From Proteobacteria bacterium SG_bin4 (GTDB taxonomy: Bacteria > Pseudomonadota > Gammaproteobacteria > Burkholderiales > Nitrosomonadaceae), in NCBI GenBank assembly GCA_002083395.1, contig LWDH01000029.1, positions 1 through 16,229 on the forward strand: a stretch of 16,229 nt of DNA, written 5' to 3'. Both the position numbers and the translations under genes were made by a program. The notes below the pieces were generated by a model. That model did not search any database. It was given only the letters and a program-made list of their open reading frames with translations, and was not told the DNA's origin. Of this stretch, positions 1-7,404 are shown one piece after another. How positions within the stretch are numbered: the stretch's first letter is position 1; every line of letters starts with the position of its first letter.

Positions 1-35
1 GAGGGGAGACCTCAGAGTCTGACCCTTTTGATTCC
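1..35. repeat. Left-edge short repeat motif
   Basis: Bases 3-15 (ggggagacctcag) recur exactly, in inverted orientation, at 16211-16223. Bases 15-26 (gagtctgaccct) recur exactly, in direct orientation, at 16201-16212. The left copy can fold as agac (7-10) against gtct (17-20). The motif is therefore a modular repeat present at both window edges. I infer a dispersed intergenic repeat at which the assembly or the window was cut. No transposase is attached to this copy. Confidence 0.6.
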
Positions 36-62
36 ATTGATTTACCGATTTAGCAATGTGAA

Positions 63-710
63 TCACCCTTTATCGAAGACATATGAGAACGCGAAATACG
101 CCGAACTTAAAAAAACAACTGTACCAGCCAAATTTAACATTGTAAGGTCTTTTGTTTCACATTTTCTAATTGCTTTCTCTACTTCTTCTACTCCCATATA
201 GGCGAACCACCAGATAAAACCAAACCACACGAGTAAAGTATAAGACACTATACTATTTACACCATCAATATTGGATAGCATAAACACTGGAGCATGGAGA
301 ATAACAAGATAGGCTAAGAAGAGAGTTGGTCGAAGAAAATCGTAAAAATATCTTAGTAGATTAGGTGCATCACTAGCCATTTGGGCAAATGGGTTAACCC
401 ACCATTGATGATCTCTAATAATAGATTCTGCTTTCTCCATTTCTCCTTCTATCTTGGCAATACTAGATTTCAACTTATATAGCTGCGCAACAAGTATTGA
501 CGTTATTAAACACGTAACAAACAGGATAACGTAAACTGCCGCCAGCGGCGTAAGCGGATAGCCTCCCAAAGATATTCCGCCTTCAAACGACCCTATGTCG
601 AATTTTGAATCAACGGAATATAGAATGGCGGGAATAATAAAAATAAATGACGACTTAGTTGTACTAGCTAAGCGATCCATCTGCTTTTCGAAACTTTCAA
701 TTTCACTCAT
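63..710 (-). CDS. Multi-pass membrane protein of unknown function (215 aa)
   Basis: I do not recognise the family. The protein starts with a short polar N-terminus and then shows about five hydrophobic stretches: roughly residues 20-34, 52-76, 127-146, 153-172 and 193-211. Between the second and third lies a charged helical segment (about 77-100, KLKSSIAKIEGEMEKAES) followed by HQWWVNPFAQ, probably on one face of the membrane. There is no signal peptide cleavage site and no catalytic motif I can name. The ATG at 710 is preceded by gaggg seven bases upstream, a good ribosome binding site. The gene is AT-rich (one 60-base stretch, 121-180, is 32% GC), unlike the GC-rich mutarotase and purT genes beside it, which suggests separate acquisition. 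It lies 203 bases downstream of the mutarotase gene on the same strand and may have its own promoter in that gap. It could be a small channel or an accessory membrane protein; the function is unknown. Confidence 0.7.
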   Translation of the reverse strand: MSEIESFEKQMDRLASTTKSSFIFIIPAILYSVDSKFDIGSFEGGISLGGYPLTPLAAVYVILFVTCLITSILVAQLYKLKSSIAKIEGEMEKAESIIRDHQWWVNPFAQMASDAPNLLRYFYDFLRPTLFLAYLVILHAPVFMLSNIDGVNSIVSYTLLVWFGFIWWFAYMGVEEVEKAIRKCETKDLTMLNLAGTVVFLSSAYFAFSYVFDKG

Positions 711-913
711 TTTCTGTCCCTCAAATGGTCATCATCAGCCAACTTCAACACCAAAACGATACGCATAACGCAAAGCTAACCGGCAGACCGCTTTTGGTCT
801 ATCCGAGTTGAGCGTATATACCTTCTTTCAAGTCAAGCAATTTCTGGATAGTTTGGGCAGACTTAAGGAAACAAAACTATCAGATTTCGACATCATCATT
901 CACAACCAACCCA

Positions 914-1822
914 TCACCCCCGCACCACCCGATAATCAGCCACCAACCGGCACTCTCCTCCCACCGCAACTTCCCGAACATCGTCCGCCGCATTGGTGGT
1001 TTCCACGCACAGTAAGCGTTTGTAATCATCATCTTCCAAATCGGCCATATCCCTGGCAATTTTCTCCCACGGATTCCACACCACGGCGGTTTTGCTGCCT
1101 TGCGAGATGATTTGGATGCGGCGGTTGAGAGCTGCGTCGTCGATGGTCAGGGTATTGCCAACGTTCAGATAGATGCGGTCGACTTCGGCGTCGATGGTGA
1201 CGTCACCGGTTTGGTGTTTTTGCGTGTTGCCGCCACCAGCTTTGTCGAGATAATCGCAACCGGCCAGTCCCAACACTTTTGCGCGGGTAATGTCGCCGAC
1301 TTTGAAATAGGTGTGAAACGCCTGCGTGATGTTAAATTTCTCCTTGCCGGTATTGCGCGTGATCAACGACAGGTTCAGGGTGTCGCCGATGACGATTTCC
1401 TGGCGCAGGCTGAACGCATGCGGCCAGATGGCTTGCGTTTCCGGGGTATCGTCGAGTCCGACGGTGACTTTGATGTCGCCGTTCGCCAGCGCTTCTGCTG
1501 CCACCATATTCCAGCCACGGTTACGCACGAAGCCGTGCCCGGGGCGGCCTTTGCCTTCCGGGTCGGCGCCGAACCACGGCCAGCAAACCGGTGCGCCGCC
1601 TTTGATCGCTTTACCGTCCTGGTAATACGCTTTCGCGCTTAGAAACATCACGTCGTCCGCTTCACCGGCGGGCTGATAAGACAGCACCTGACCGGCATGG
1701 ATCGAGATCAGTGCTTTGGCTTTGGCGGTTTTCACCTGAATCAACGGCAGTCCGCCGTTACCGGCGATAAATTCCACTTTTCCTGCGATGCCGAATTGCG
1801 TATTGAGTTGTTCGATGGTCAT
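914..1822 (-). CDS. D-hexose-6-phosphate mutarotase (YeaD-like aldose-1-epimerase family)
   Basis: This is a cytoplasmic enzyme that interconverts the alpha and beta anomers of hexose-6-phosphates such as glucose-6-phosphate. The 302-residue protein shows the YeaD landmarks in order: KGGAPVCWPWFG (about residues 72-83), GHGFVRNRGW (about 95-104), AFHTYF with the presumed catalytic His170, WNPWEK, and CVETTNA with the presumed catalytic Glu274. Length and motif order are as usual for the family, and no key residue is missing. The ATG at 1822 has AGGA six bases upstream. The gene starts 29 bases after the purT stop codon and is probably the last gene of the queG-purT-mutarotase operon. The substrate is assigned from the family, not from the sequence; other galactose-mutarotase-like sugars are possible. 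Confidence 0.9.
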   Translation of the reverse strand: MTIEQLNTQFGIAGKVEFIAGNGGLPLIQVKTAKAKALISIHAGQVLSYQPAGEADDVMFLSAKAYYQDGKAIKGGAPVCWPWFGADPEGKGRPGHGFVRNRGWNMVAAEALANGDIKVTVGLDDTPETQAIWPHAFSLRQEIVIGDTLNLSLITRNTGKEKFNITQAFHTYFKVGDITRAKVLGLAGCDYLDKAGGGNTQKHQTGDVTIDAEVDRIYLNVGNTLTIDDAALNRRIQIISQGSKTAVVWNPWEKIARDMADLEDDDYKRLLCVETTNAADDVREVAVGGECRLVADYRVVRG

Positions 1823-1851
1823 GATTATTCCTGTATAAAATTTGTTGTTTG

Positions 1852-3063
1852 TTATGGTTTGATCGGTGTCACCCGGCTGGCCGCAAGTTTAGCACGGCTC
1901 CGGGCTTCGTCTGTATTGATACCGTTCGCCAGCGCTACCCCCATGCGGCGCCGCTTGAACGATTCCGGTTTGCCGAACAGACGGATATCGCTTTGCGGCA
2001 CGTTAAGCGCGTCGGCTACGCCGGAAAAAGCAATGCCTTTGGCCTCAAGCTGACCGTAAATCACCGCGCTGGCGCCGGGCGCGAGCTGTGATGTATCCAC
2101 CGGCAATCCCAGAATTGCGCGCGCGTGCAGATCGAATTCGCTTTGTTTCTGGCTGCACATCGTCACCATGCCGGTATCGTGCGGACGCGGGCTGACTTCG
2201 CTGAACCACACGTCGTCGCCCTTGACGAATAATTCAACACCGAAAATACCCAACCCGCCCAAGTCATCGGTGATGATTTTGGCGATTTCGCGCGCGCGTT
2301 GCAGCGCCACGGGCGACATTGCTTGCGGTTGCCAGCTTTCGACATAATCGCCGTGCACTTGTACATGCCCGACCGGTTCGCAAAAATGGGTTTTGACGTT
2401 ACCGTCACCGCTCAGTGCGCGCACGGTTAATTGCGTGATTTCGTAATCGAAATGAATCACGCCTTCGACAATCACTCGACCCTGATCGACGCGACTGCCG
2501 CTCGCGGCATAGTTCCACGCCGCGGCCACTTCTCCGGCGTGATCGACGCGCGATTGTCCTTTGCCGGACGACGACATCACCGGTTTGACGATACACGGAT
2601 AGCCGATTTTGCTGTCGATCACTGCTTGCAGTTCCGCCAAGCTATTGGCAAAGGCATACGGCGATGTCGGCAAACCCAGCGTTTCCGCCGCCAGGCAGCG
2701 GATGCCTTCGCGGTTCATCGTTAGTCTCGCGGCACGGGCCGTCGGGATTACGGTGGCAATACCGGCTTGCTCGATTTCGATCAGCATATCGGTAGCGATC
2801 GCCTCGATTTCCGGCACGATGATGTCGGGCCGCTCCTGCTCGATCAGTGCGCGTAACGCTTGCCCGTCGGCCATGTTGATCACATGCGCGCGATGCGCGA
2901 CTTGATGGCCCGGCGCATTGGCATAACGGTCGACCGCGATGGTTTCGACGCCGAGGCGTTGCAATGCGATGATGACTTCCTTGCCGAATTCGCCGCTGCC
3001 CAGCAGCATGACTTTGGTCGCCGACGGACTGAGCGGCGTACCGATGATCGGTGGTGTTTTCAT
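1852..3063 (-). CDS. purT: Formate-dependent phosphoribosylglycinamide formyltransferase PurT
   Basis: PurT uses ATP and free formate to convert GAR to formyl-GAR in step three of purine synthesis, as the folate-independent alternative to PurN. The 403-residue protein is an ATP-grasp enzyme throughout. It has the N-terminal pre-ATP-grasp fold beginning IGTPLSPSATKVMLLGSGE, the DRYANAPGHQVAHR segment, the nucleotide loop VKPVMSSSGKGQS, DYEITQLTVRA, and the metal-binding stretch FGVELFVKGDDVWFSEVSPR. It ends with the family's GKPE...RRMGVALA motif. I chose the ATG at 3063 because the family begins right after it and a gggaga ribosome binding site sits seven bases upstream. The open frame continues 78 codons further up, but only as a shadow inside queG. 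The start overlaps the queG stop as ATGA, which indicates translational coupling. Confidence 0.97.
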   Translation of the reverse strand: MKTPPIIGTPLSPSATKVMLLGSGEFGKEVIIALQRLGVETIAVDRYANAPGHQVAHRAHVINMADGQALRALIEQERPDIIVPEIEAIATDMLIEIEQAGIATVIPTARAARLTMNREGIRCLAAETLGLPTSPYAFANSLAELQAVIDSKIGYPCIVKPVMSSSGKGQSRVDHAGEVAAAWNYAASGSRVDQGRVIVEGVIHFDYEITQLTVRALSGDGNVKTHFCEPVGHVQVHGDYVESWQPQAMSPVALQRAREIAKIITDDLGGLGIFGVELFVKGDDVWFSEVSPRPHDTGMVTMCSQKQSEFDLHARAILGLPVDTSQLAPGASAVIYGQLEAKGIAFSGVADALNVPQSDIRLFGKPESFKRRRMGVALANGINTDEARSRAKLAASRVTPIKP

Positions 3064-4184
3064 ATTGATGTCTCCCGAGTAACGGTTCTTTTTTGATGTT
3101 GTTGTCGCAATGCCCATTGGACATGTTCGCGCACCATGTCCGACGGATCGTCCACGCGCGCTTGCAATGCTTGCAAAATCTCTGCTGAATACGGCGCATT
3201 GCCGAGACCGACGGCAATATTGCGCAACCATTGCGGATAGCCGATGCGGCGGATCGCGCTGCCGGCCAGTTTGGTGTCGAACGCCGCTTGATCCCAACCG
3301 AACAATTCGACCAGCGATACATCGTCCAGCCCGTTGCGCACGTAAAAATCGTTTTCGTTGGTGATTTTGGCAAATTTATTCCACGGACACACCAACTGGC
3401 AATCGTCGCAACCGTAAATGCGGTTGCCGATCAGCGGCCGCAGCGGTTCCGGGATGCTGTCTTTCAATTCGATGGTTAAATAAGAAATGCAACGACGCGC
3501 GTCGACCTGGTACGGCGCGACAATCGCTTGCGTCGGACAAATGTCGATACAGCGGGTGCAACTGCCGCAATAACTCACGGTTTCTTCGTCCACCGGCAGC
3601 GGCAAATCGACGTACATTTCGCCCAGAAAAAACATCGATCCCGCCTGGCGATTCAATAATAATGTGTGCTTACCGCGCCAGCCGAGACCGGCTTTCTGCG
3701 CCCAGGCCACTTCCATCACCGGGGCGCTATCGGAAAACACCCGGTAATTGAACGACCCCGTTGCCTCTGTAATCTGGTCAGCGAGCTTTTGCAACCGGGC
3801 GCGGATCACTTTATGGTAATCGCGTCCCAATGCATAGCGCGAAACAAATGCGCGATCACCGTCATGAATCACTTCCCAGCTATTTTTGACGGCAGGCGGC
3901 GCGTAGTTCATACAGACGGAGATGATGCGCTGCGTGCCCGGTTCCAATTCCGCGGGCCGGGTACGCTTGGTGCCATGTTTCGCCATATACTCCATGGTGC
4001 CGTGATATCCTTGTTCCAGCCACTGGAATAGGCCGGATTCGACCGCGGACATATCCGCATGTGCATCGGCAATGCGGACATCGTGAAAACCTAATGCTTT
4101 GCCCCAGGTCTTGATCGCTGTTGCTAAAACCGCATAATCAGGATTTCTTTTTGGATTAGAGAGATTTACTTGCATAACACTCAT
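3060..4184 (-). CDS. queG: Epoxyqueuosine reductase QueG
   Basis: QueG catalyses the last step of queuosine synthesis: reduction of epoxyqueuosine to queuosine in the wobble position of GUN-anticodon tRNAs, using cobalamin and two 4Fe-4S clusters. The N-terminal half carries the cobalamin-binding fold, including FSDSAPVMEVAWAQKAGLGW, which contains the acidic residue expected in the active site. The first ferredoxin-like motif is CGSCTRCIDICP (about residues 204-215). The second is GCDDCQLVCPWN (about 256-267), with a further cysteine in RRCISY between them. The C-terminus has the family's helical repeat region. The start is uncertain: ATG at 4184 (374 aa) or ATG at 4175 (371 aa). Neither has a strong ribosome binding site, and both overlap the divergent tsaE start. 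queG leads the operon with purT and the mutarotase gene. Confidence 0.95.
   Translation of the reverse strand: MSVMQVNLSNPKRNPDYAVLATAIKTWGKALGFHDVRIADAHADMSAVESGLFQWLEQGYHGTMEYMAKHGTKRTRPAELEPGTQRIISVCMNYAPPAVKNSWEVIHDGDRAFVSRYALGRDYHKVIRARLQKLADQITEATGSFNYRVFSDSAPVMEVAWAQKAGLGWRGKHTLLLNRQAGSMFFLGEMYVDLPLPVDEETVSYCGSCTRCIDICPTQAIVAPYQVDARRCISYLTIELKDSIPEPLRPLIGNRIYGCDDCQLVCPWNKFAKITNENDFYVRNGLDDVSLVELFGWDQAAFDTKLAGSAIRRIGYPQWLRNIAVGLGNAPYSAEILQALQARVDDPSDMVREHVQWALRQQHQKRTVTRETSI
4111..4138 (+). promoter_or_regulatory. Candidate sigma70 promoter for tsaE-amiC inside the queG 5' coding region
   Basis: A -35-like TTGATC at 4111-4116 and a -10-like CATAAT at 4133-4138 are separated by 16 bases. 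Transcription would begin about 25 bases before the tsaE start codon. The match is four of six and five of six to consensus. It lies inside queG, as any tsaE promoter must, because the two genes overlap at their starts. This is pattern matching only. Confidence 0.35.
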
Positions 4185-4673
4185 TCAAACAATACCGGAT
4201 CATCTGAATGCTTCTCGTATTTTTTAGCCAATGACACAGAAACCATAGAATTTGGTGAAAAATTAGTTAGTTATATAAAACTCGGCATGACAATTCATTT
4301 GACCGGCAACTTGGGTTCCGGCAAAACGACCTTAACCAGAGGCATGCTGCGCGGGCTTGGATACACGCATTCCGTCAAAAGCCCGACCTACAATTTAGTT
4401 GAAATCTACAAAATCTCTGGGTTATACTTCTATCACTTTGATTTTTATCGGTTCAATGACTATCTTGAATGGGAAGAAGCGGGTTTCCGCGAATATTTTA
4501 ATTCAGATTCGATTTGCGTGGTTGAATGGCCTGAAAAAGCGGGTGATTTATTGCCGCCACCGGATCTGCGATGCGTTCTTAATATTCTCGATACTGGCCG
4601 GCAAATCGAAATTCAGGCCTGCACCGAGACAGGAAAACAATGTTTAACACATTGGAAAACAAACAACCGATAA
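4170..4673 (+). CDS. tsaE: tRNA t6A37 synthesis ATPase TsaE
   Basis: TsaE is the P-loop ATPase that works with TsaB and TsaD to attach threonylcarbamoyl to A37 of ANN-decoding tRNAs in the cytoplasm. The 167-residue protein shows the Walker A loop GNLGSGKTT (about residues 46-54), the SPTYNLVEIY segment, the HFDFYRF motif with its acidic residue, the EWEEAGFREYF stretch, and VVEWPEKAG. Length and motif order are typical. The start is a TTG at 4170, the only start-like codon before the conserved region. gagag about seven bases upstream may serve as the ribosome binding site. The start lies inside the 5' end of divergent queG. The 3' end overlaps amiC by 34 bases, the classic tsaE-amidase pairing. 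Confidence 0.94.
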   Translation: MHNTHSNNTGSSECFSYFLANDTETIEFGEKLVSYIKLGMTIHLTGNLGSGKTTLTRGMLRGLGYTHSVKSPTYNLVEIYKISGLYFYHFDFYRFNDYLEWEEAGFREYFNSDSICVVEWPEKAGDLLPPPDLRCVLNILDTGRQIEIQACTETGKQCLTHWKTNNR

Positions 4674-6094
4674 CTACATACTTCAGTAGCACACACGACG
4701 CGTCCGCAAGAAGCTATCTGCAATTCTTTCAATTAATCGTTGTATTGTTCTGCGTGTTGGCATTACAACCAGCAGCCGCCGCAAATGCAACGATAAAATC
4801 CGCTCGTGTCGGACTCACGCCCGATTACACGCGCATCACTTTGGAATCGAATCAGCCGTTGGATTACGAGCTGAGCATGCTGAGCAACCCCCATCGCGTT
4901 GTCATTGATCTCAATCAAATCAAGATTACACCGGCGCTCGCGGCATTACCCGATAAAGTCGATGCAATCGACCCCTATGTGCAGAAAATCCGTGTTGGGC
5001 AGTTTAAACCGGATGTAATCCGGCTGGTTTTCGACCTGAAATCGAATGTCGTGCCGCGCGCTTTTGTGATGGAACCGAAAGATAACTTAGCACATCGTTT
5101 GATACTGGATATTCATCACCCGGACAAAGCAACCAAACCCGCGGCAACTCCCAGTGTCACCGATAACCTCCCCGGTGATTTTGCAACCGATGCGTTGGAT
5201 GAACTGGTCGCGACACTGATCCAAAGCGGAACCGAAAAAAAAGCGAGTCCGGTGCAATTGATTTTCCCGCACGGGCCGAAACCGCAACTGACAGCAACTG
5301 TGACACCGGCCAAGCAACCCGACAGTATCGCTGCGGCGCAGAGTCGCAAACCTGAGAAAGTAAAAGTCCCGCGGATCTTAATCGTGGCGATCGATCCGGG
5401 ACACGGCGGTAAGGATCCCGGCGCAGTCGGTCAGCAAGGCACTTATGAAAAAGATGTCACGCTTGCGATTGCGCGGAAACTAAGAGAGCGTATCAACAAA
5501 GAACCGAACATGCGCGCCGTCCTCACTCGTGACGGGGATTACTATATTTCATTGCCGCAACGGCGCATCAATGCCCGCCGCGCCAATGCCGACTTGTTCA
5601 TATCCATCCATGCCGATGCCAATCCCAAATCACATGCGCACGGCTCTTCGGTCTTTACACTGTCGGAACATGGCGCGACTTCGACAACCGCCAGTTGGCT
5701 TGCGAATAAAGAAAACAGTGTCGACAGCGATTTGATGGGCGGTATCGATATCACTTCAAAATCCAAAGATATCAAGGAGCTACTGCTGGATTTATCACTC
5801 AACGCGACAATTAACGACAGCGTTAAACTGGCGGAATACGTATTGAAACAGCTTGGTGGCATTAATCATCTTCATAAACGCAATGTTGAGCAAGCGGGCT
5901 TTGCCGTGCTCAAGTCACCGGATATTCCATCGATTCTGGTCGAAACCGCATTCTTGAGTAACCCCAAGGAAGAAGTAAAATTGCGCAGCACGCAATATCA
6001 AGACAGAATGGCGGATGCCATGTTCTTAGGCATCAAAAAATACTTTGCGGATAATCCGGCATTAGCGCGCTCCGAAATGGCTCAAGTCAAATAG
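4640..6094 (+). CDS. amiC: N-acetylmuramoyl-L-alanine amidase with AMIN domain (AmiB/AmiC type)
   Basis: This is a periplasmic zinc amidase that cuts the amide bond between MurNAc and L-Ala to separate daughter-cell walls at division. Order in the 484 residues: about 28 poorly conserved residues, a hydrophobic signal segment (about 29-48, ending PAAAANA), an AMIN domain that binds peptidoglycan (about 50-155), a Pro/Lys-rich linker, and the Amidase_3 domain (about 245-475). Zinc and catalytic residues are all visible: His255 in DPGHGG, Glu270 in TYEKD, His324 in SIHADAN and Glu435 in LVETAFLSNP. The insert after the second His (about 345-400) corresponds to the autoinhibitory helix region of AmiB/AmiC enzymes, so activation by an EnvC- or NlpD-type LytM protein is expected. 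No twin-arginine precedes the signal segment and no LysM domain follows. The ATG at 4640, inside tsaE, has AGGA six bases upstream. Confidence 0.92.
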   Translation: MFNTLENKQPITTYFSSTHDASARSYLQFFQLIVVLFCVLALQPAAAANATIKSARVGLTPDYTRITLESNQPLDYELSMLSNPHRVVIDLNQIKITPALAALPDKVDAIDPYVQKIRVGQFKPDVIRLVFDLKSNVVPRAFVMEPKDNLAHRLILDIHHPDKATKPAATPSVTDNLPGDFATDALDELVATLIQSGTEKKASPVQLIFPHGPKPQLTATVTPAKQPDSIAAAQSRKPEKVKVPRILIVAIDPGHGGKDPGAVGQQGTYEKDVTLAIARKLRERINKEPNMRAVLTRDGDYYISLPQRRINARRANADLFISIHADANPKSHAHGSSVFTLSEHGATSTTASWLANKENSVDSDLMGGIDITSKSKDIKELLLDLSLNATINDSVKLAEYVLKQLGGINHLHKRNVEQAGFAVLKSPDIPSILVETAFLSNPKEEVKLRSTQYQDRMADAMFLGIKKYFADNPALARSEMAQVK

Positions 6095-6260
6095 GCTTCG
6101 TTCCCTCCCGCGGACACTCCCATCGATTCTGCCGTTTTTTTAGCATAAATTATCAATGATAGATCGCAATGTATTTTCATTAATTTTGAACCAGCTACAC
6201 GCAATTTAATCTATTGCATCAAATAATTTTTAAGCAGCAAACACCAATCCGCGTCCATGT

Positions 6261-7400
6261 ATGCCATCTGAAATTAATCGCAAACCGCTCAATACCTGGT
6301 ACCAGCTCACCACCGCTGATGGTTCGACGCAAATTATTTTGACAGGACATTACACGTTGGTCGCTTTGGGACCCAGCCTGGAATCGTTATCCCGTGAACT
6401 TGCGCAACAAGCCCAAAATCTGGAGCTACATTGGGATTTAACCGGCATCCAGCAGCTTGATACAGCCGGGACAACGATACTTTGGCGCGCATGGCAGGGA
6501 CAACGCCCGAAGCATCTGCAGTTACGCCCGGAACATGAAAAGATGCTTGCCCGGCTTGAGCATGTTCCACCGCTTCAGATAAACGCTCGCTACCGGGATC
6601 TGGCATGGCCTATTACAACCCTTGGCCGGCTGGCGTTGCTGCTATGGAGCAATGCGCTCGGAATGGTGATGCTAATCGGTCAGTTACTGCTGGATGTGTT
6701 GTATTTGATACGGCATCCTGTTTTGATCCCTTGGCGCGAAATTTCCGCAAACTTATACCGCACCGGTGCACAGGCTCTCGGGATTACGGCATTAGTCGGT
6801 TTTCTGATCGGCATCGTATTAAGCTATCTGTCTTCTAAACAGTTACAGATATTCGGCGCGGATATCTTTATCATCAATATTCTTGGAATCAGCATTATCC
6901 GGGAATTAGGCCCCATGCTGGCTGCTATTCTTGTCGCCGGACGTTCCGGTTCGTCAATGACAGCGCAATTAGGTGTGATGCGCGTAACGCAGGAATTGGA
7001 CGCGTTAACCGTCATGGGCATCTCGCATAGCCAGCGCCTCATCTTACCCAAAGTTTTAGGTCTCGGCATCGCCATGCCCTTATTGGTGCTTTGGACCAGC
7101 GCCATCGCATTAATCGGCGGAATGGTTGCGGCTGAGTTACAATTAGGATTGAGTTATCATCATTTCTTGCGGTCATTACCGGACACTGTGCCAATCGCAA
7201 ATTTATGGCTCGGTCTGGGAAAAGGGATCGTGTGCGGTATGGTTATCGCGCTGATTGCTTGTCATTTCGGATTAAGAATCAAACCTAACACAGAGAGTCT
7301 GGGAGAAGGCACCACCACTTCCGTGGTTACCGCAATCACAATGGTGATTATTATCGATGCAATTTTTGCTGTCATGTTTTCAGATGTAGGAATCTCCTAG
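6261..7400 (+). CDS. MCE/Mla-type ABC transporter permease with N-terminal STAS domain (MlaE family)
   Basis: This is the inner-membrane permease of an MCE phospholipid transport complex. Residues 1-110 form a STAS-like domain, visible in HWDLTGIQQLDTAGTTILWRA (about 56-76). Residues about 125-379 are the MlaE permease, with several membrane helices and the conserved core NILGISIIRELGPMLAAILV followed by AGRSGSSMTAQLG and ELDALTVMG. In E. coli the STAS protein is the separate MlaB; here it is fused to the permease, as in many other MlaE proteins. The ATG at 6261 is the first available start after an in-frame stop but lacks a clear ribosome binding site. The 166-base gap before it separates it from amiC. 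It leads a four-gene operon in which every junction is within a few bases. Confidence 0.93.
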   Translation: MPSEINRKPLNTWYQLTTADGSTQIILTGHYTLVALGPSLESLSRELAQQAQNLELHWDLTGIQQLDTAGTTILWRAWQGQRPKHLQLRPEHEKMLARLEHVPPLQINARYRDLAWPITTLGRLALLLWSNALGMVMLIGQLLLDVLYLIRHPVLIPWREISANLYRTGAQALGITALVGFLIGIVLSYLSSKQLQIFGADIFIINILGISIIRELGPMLAAILVAGRSGSSMTAQLGVMRVTQELDALTVMGISHSQRLILPKVLGLGIAMPLLVLWTSAIALIGGMVAAELQLGLSYHHFLRSLPDTVPIANLWLGLGKGIVCGMVIALIACHFGLRIKPNTESLGEGTTTSVVTAITMVIIIDAIFAVMFSDVGIS

Positions 7401-7404
7401 CGCC

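Noticed and set aside
785..800. agacc/ggtct hairpin as a terminator after the mutarotase gene
   Set aside because: The stem is only five base pairs and no T-run follows in the minus direction.
808..1110. A 100-codon plus-strand frame across the mutarotase 3' end
   Set aside because: It starts at a TTG in the gap, is Pro-rich without any recognisable domain, and mostly overlaps the well-supported mutarotase gene on the other strand.
1100..1642. A 180-codon plus-strand frame opposite the mutarotase gene
   Set aside because: It is the antisense shadow of a GC-rich gene, with no domain of its own.
3064..3297. A 78-codon N-terminal extension of PurT
   Set aside because: It lies inside queG in another frame, does not look like PurT, and the ATG at 3063 has a good ribosome binding site and the family's N-terminus.
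2642..3373. A 243-codon minus-strand frame covering the purT/queG junction
   Set aside because: It runs through both real genes in another frame and has an Arg-rich composition typical of shadow frames.
6095..6150. A terminator after amiC at the ccgttttttta stretch
   Set aside because: There is a T-run, but I could find no stable GC-rich stem directly before it.
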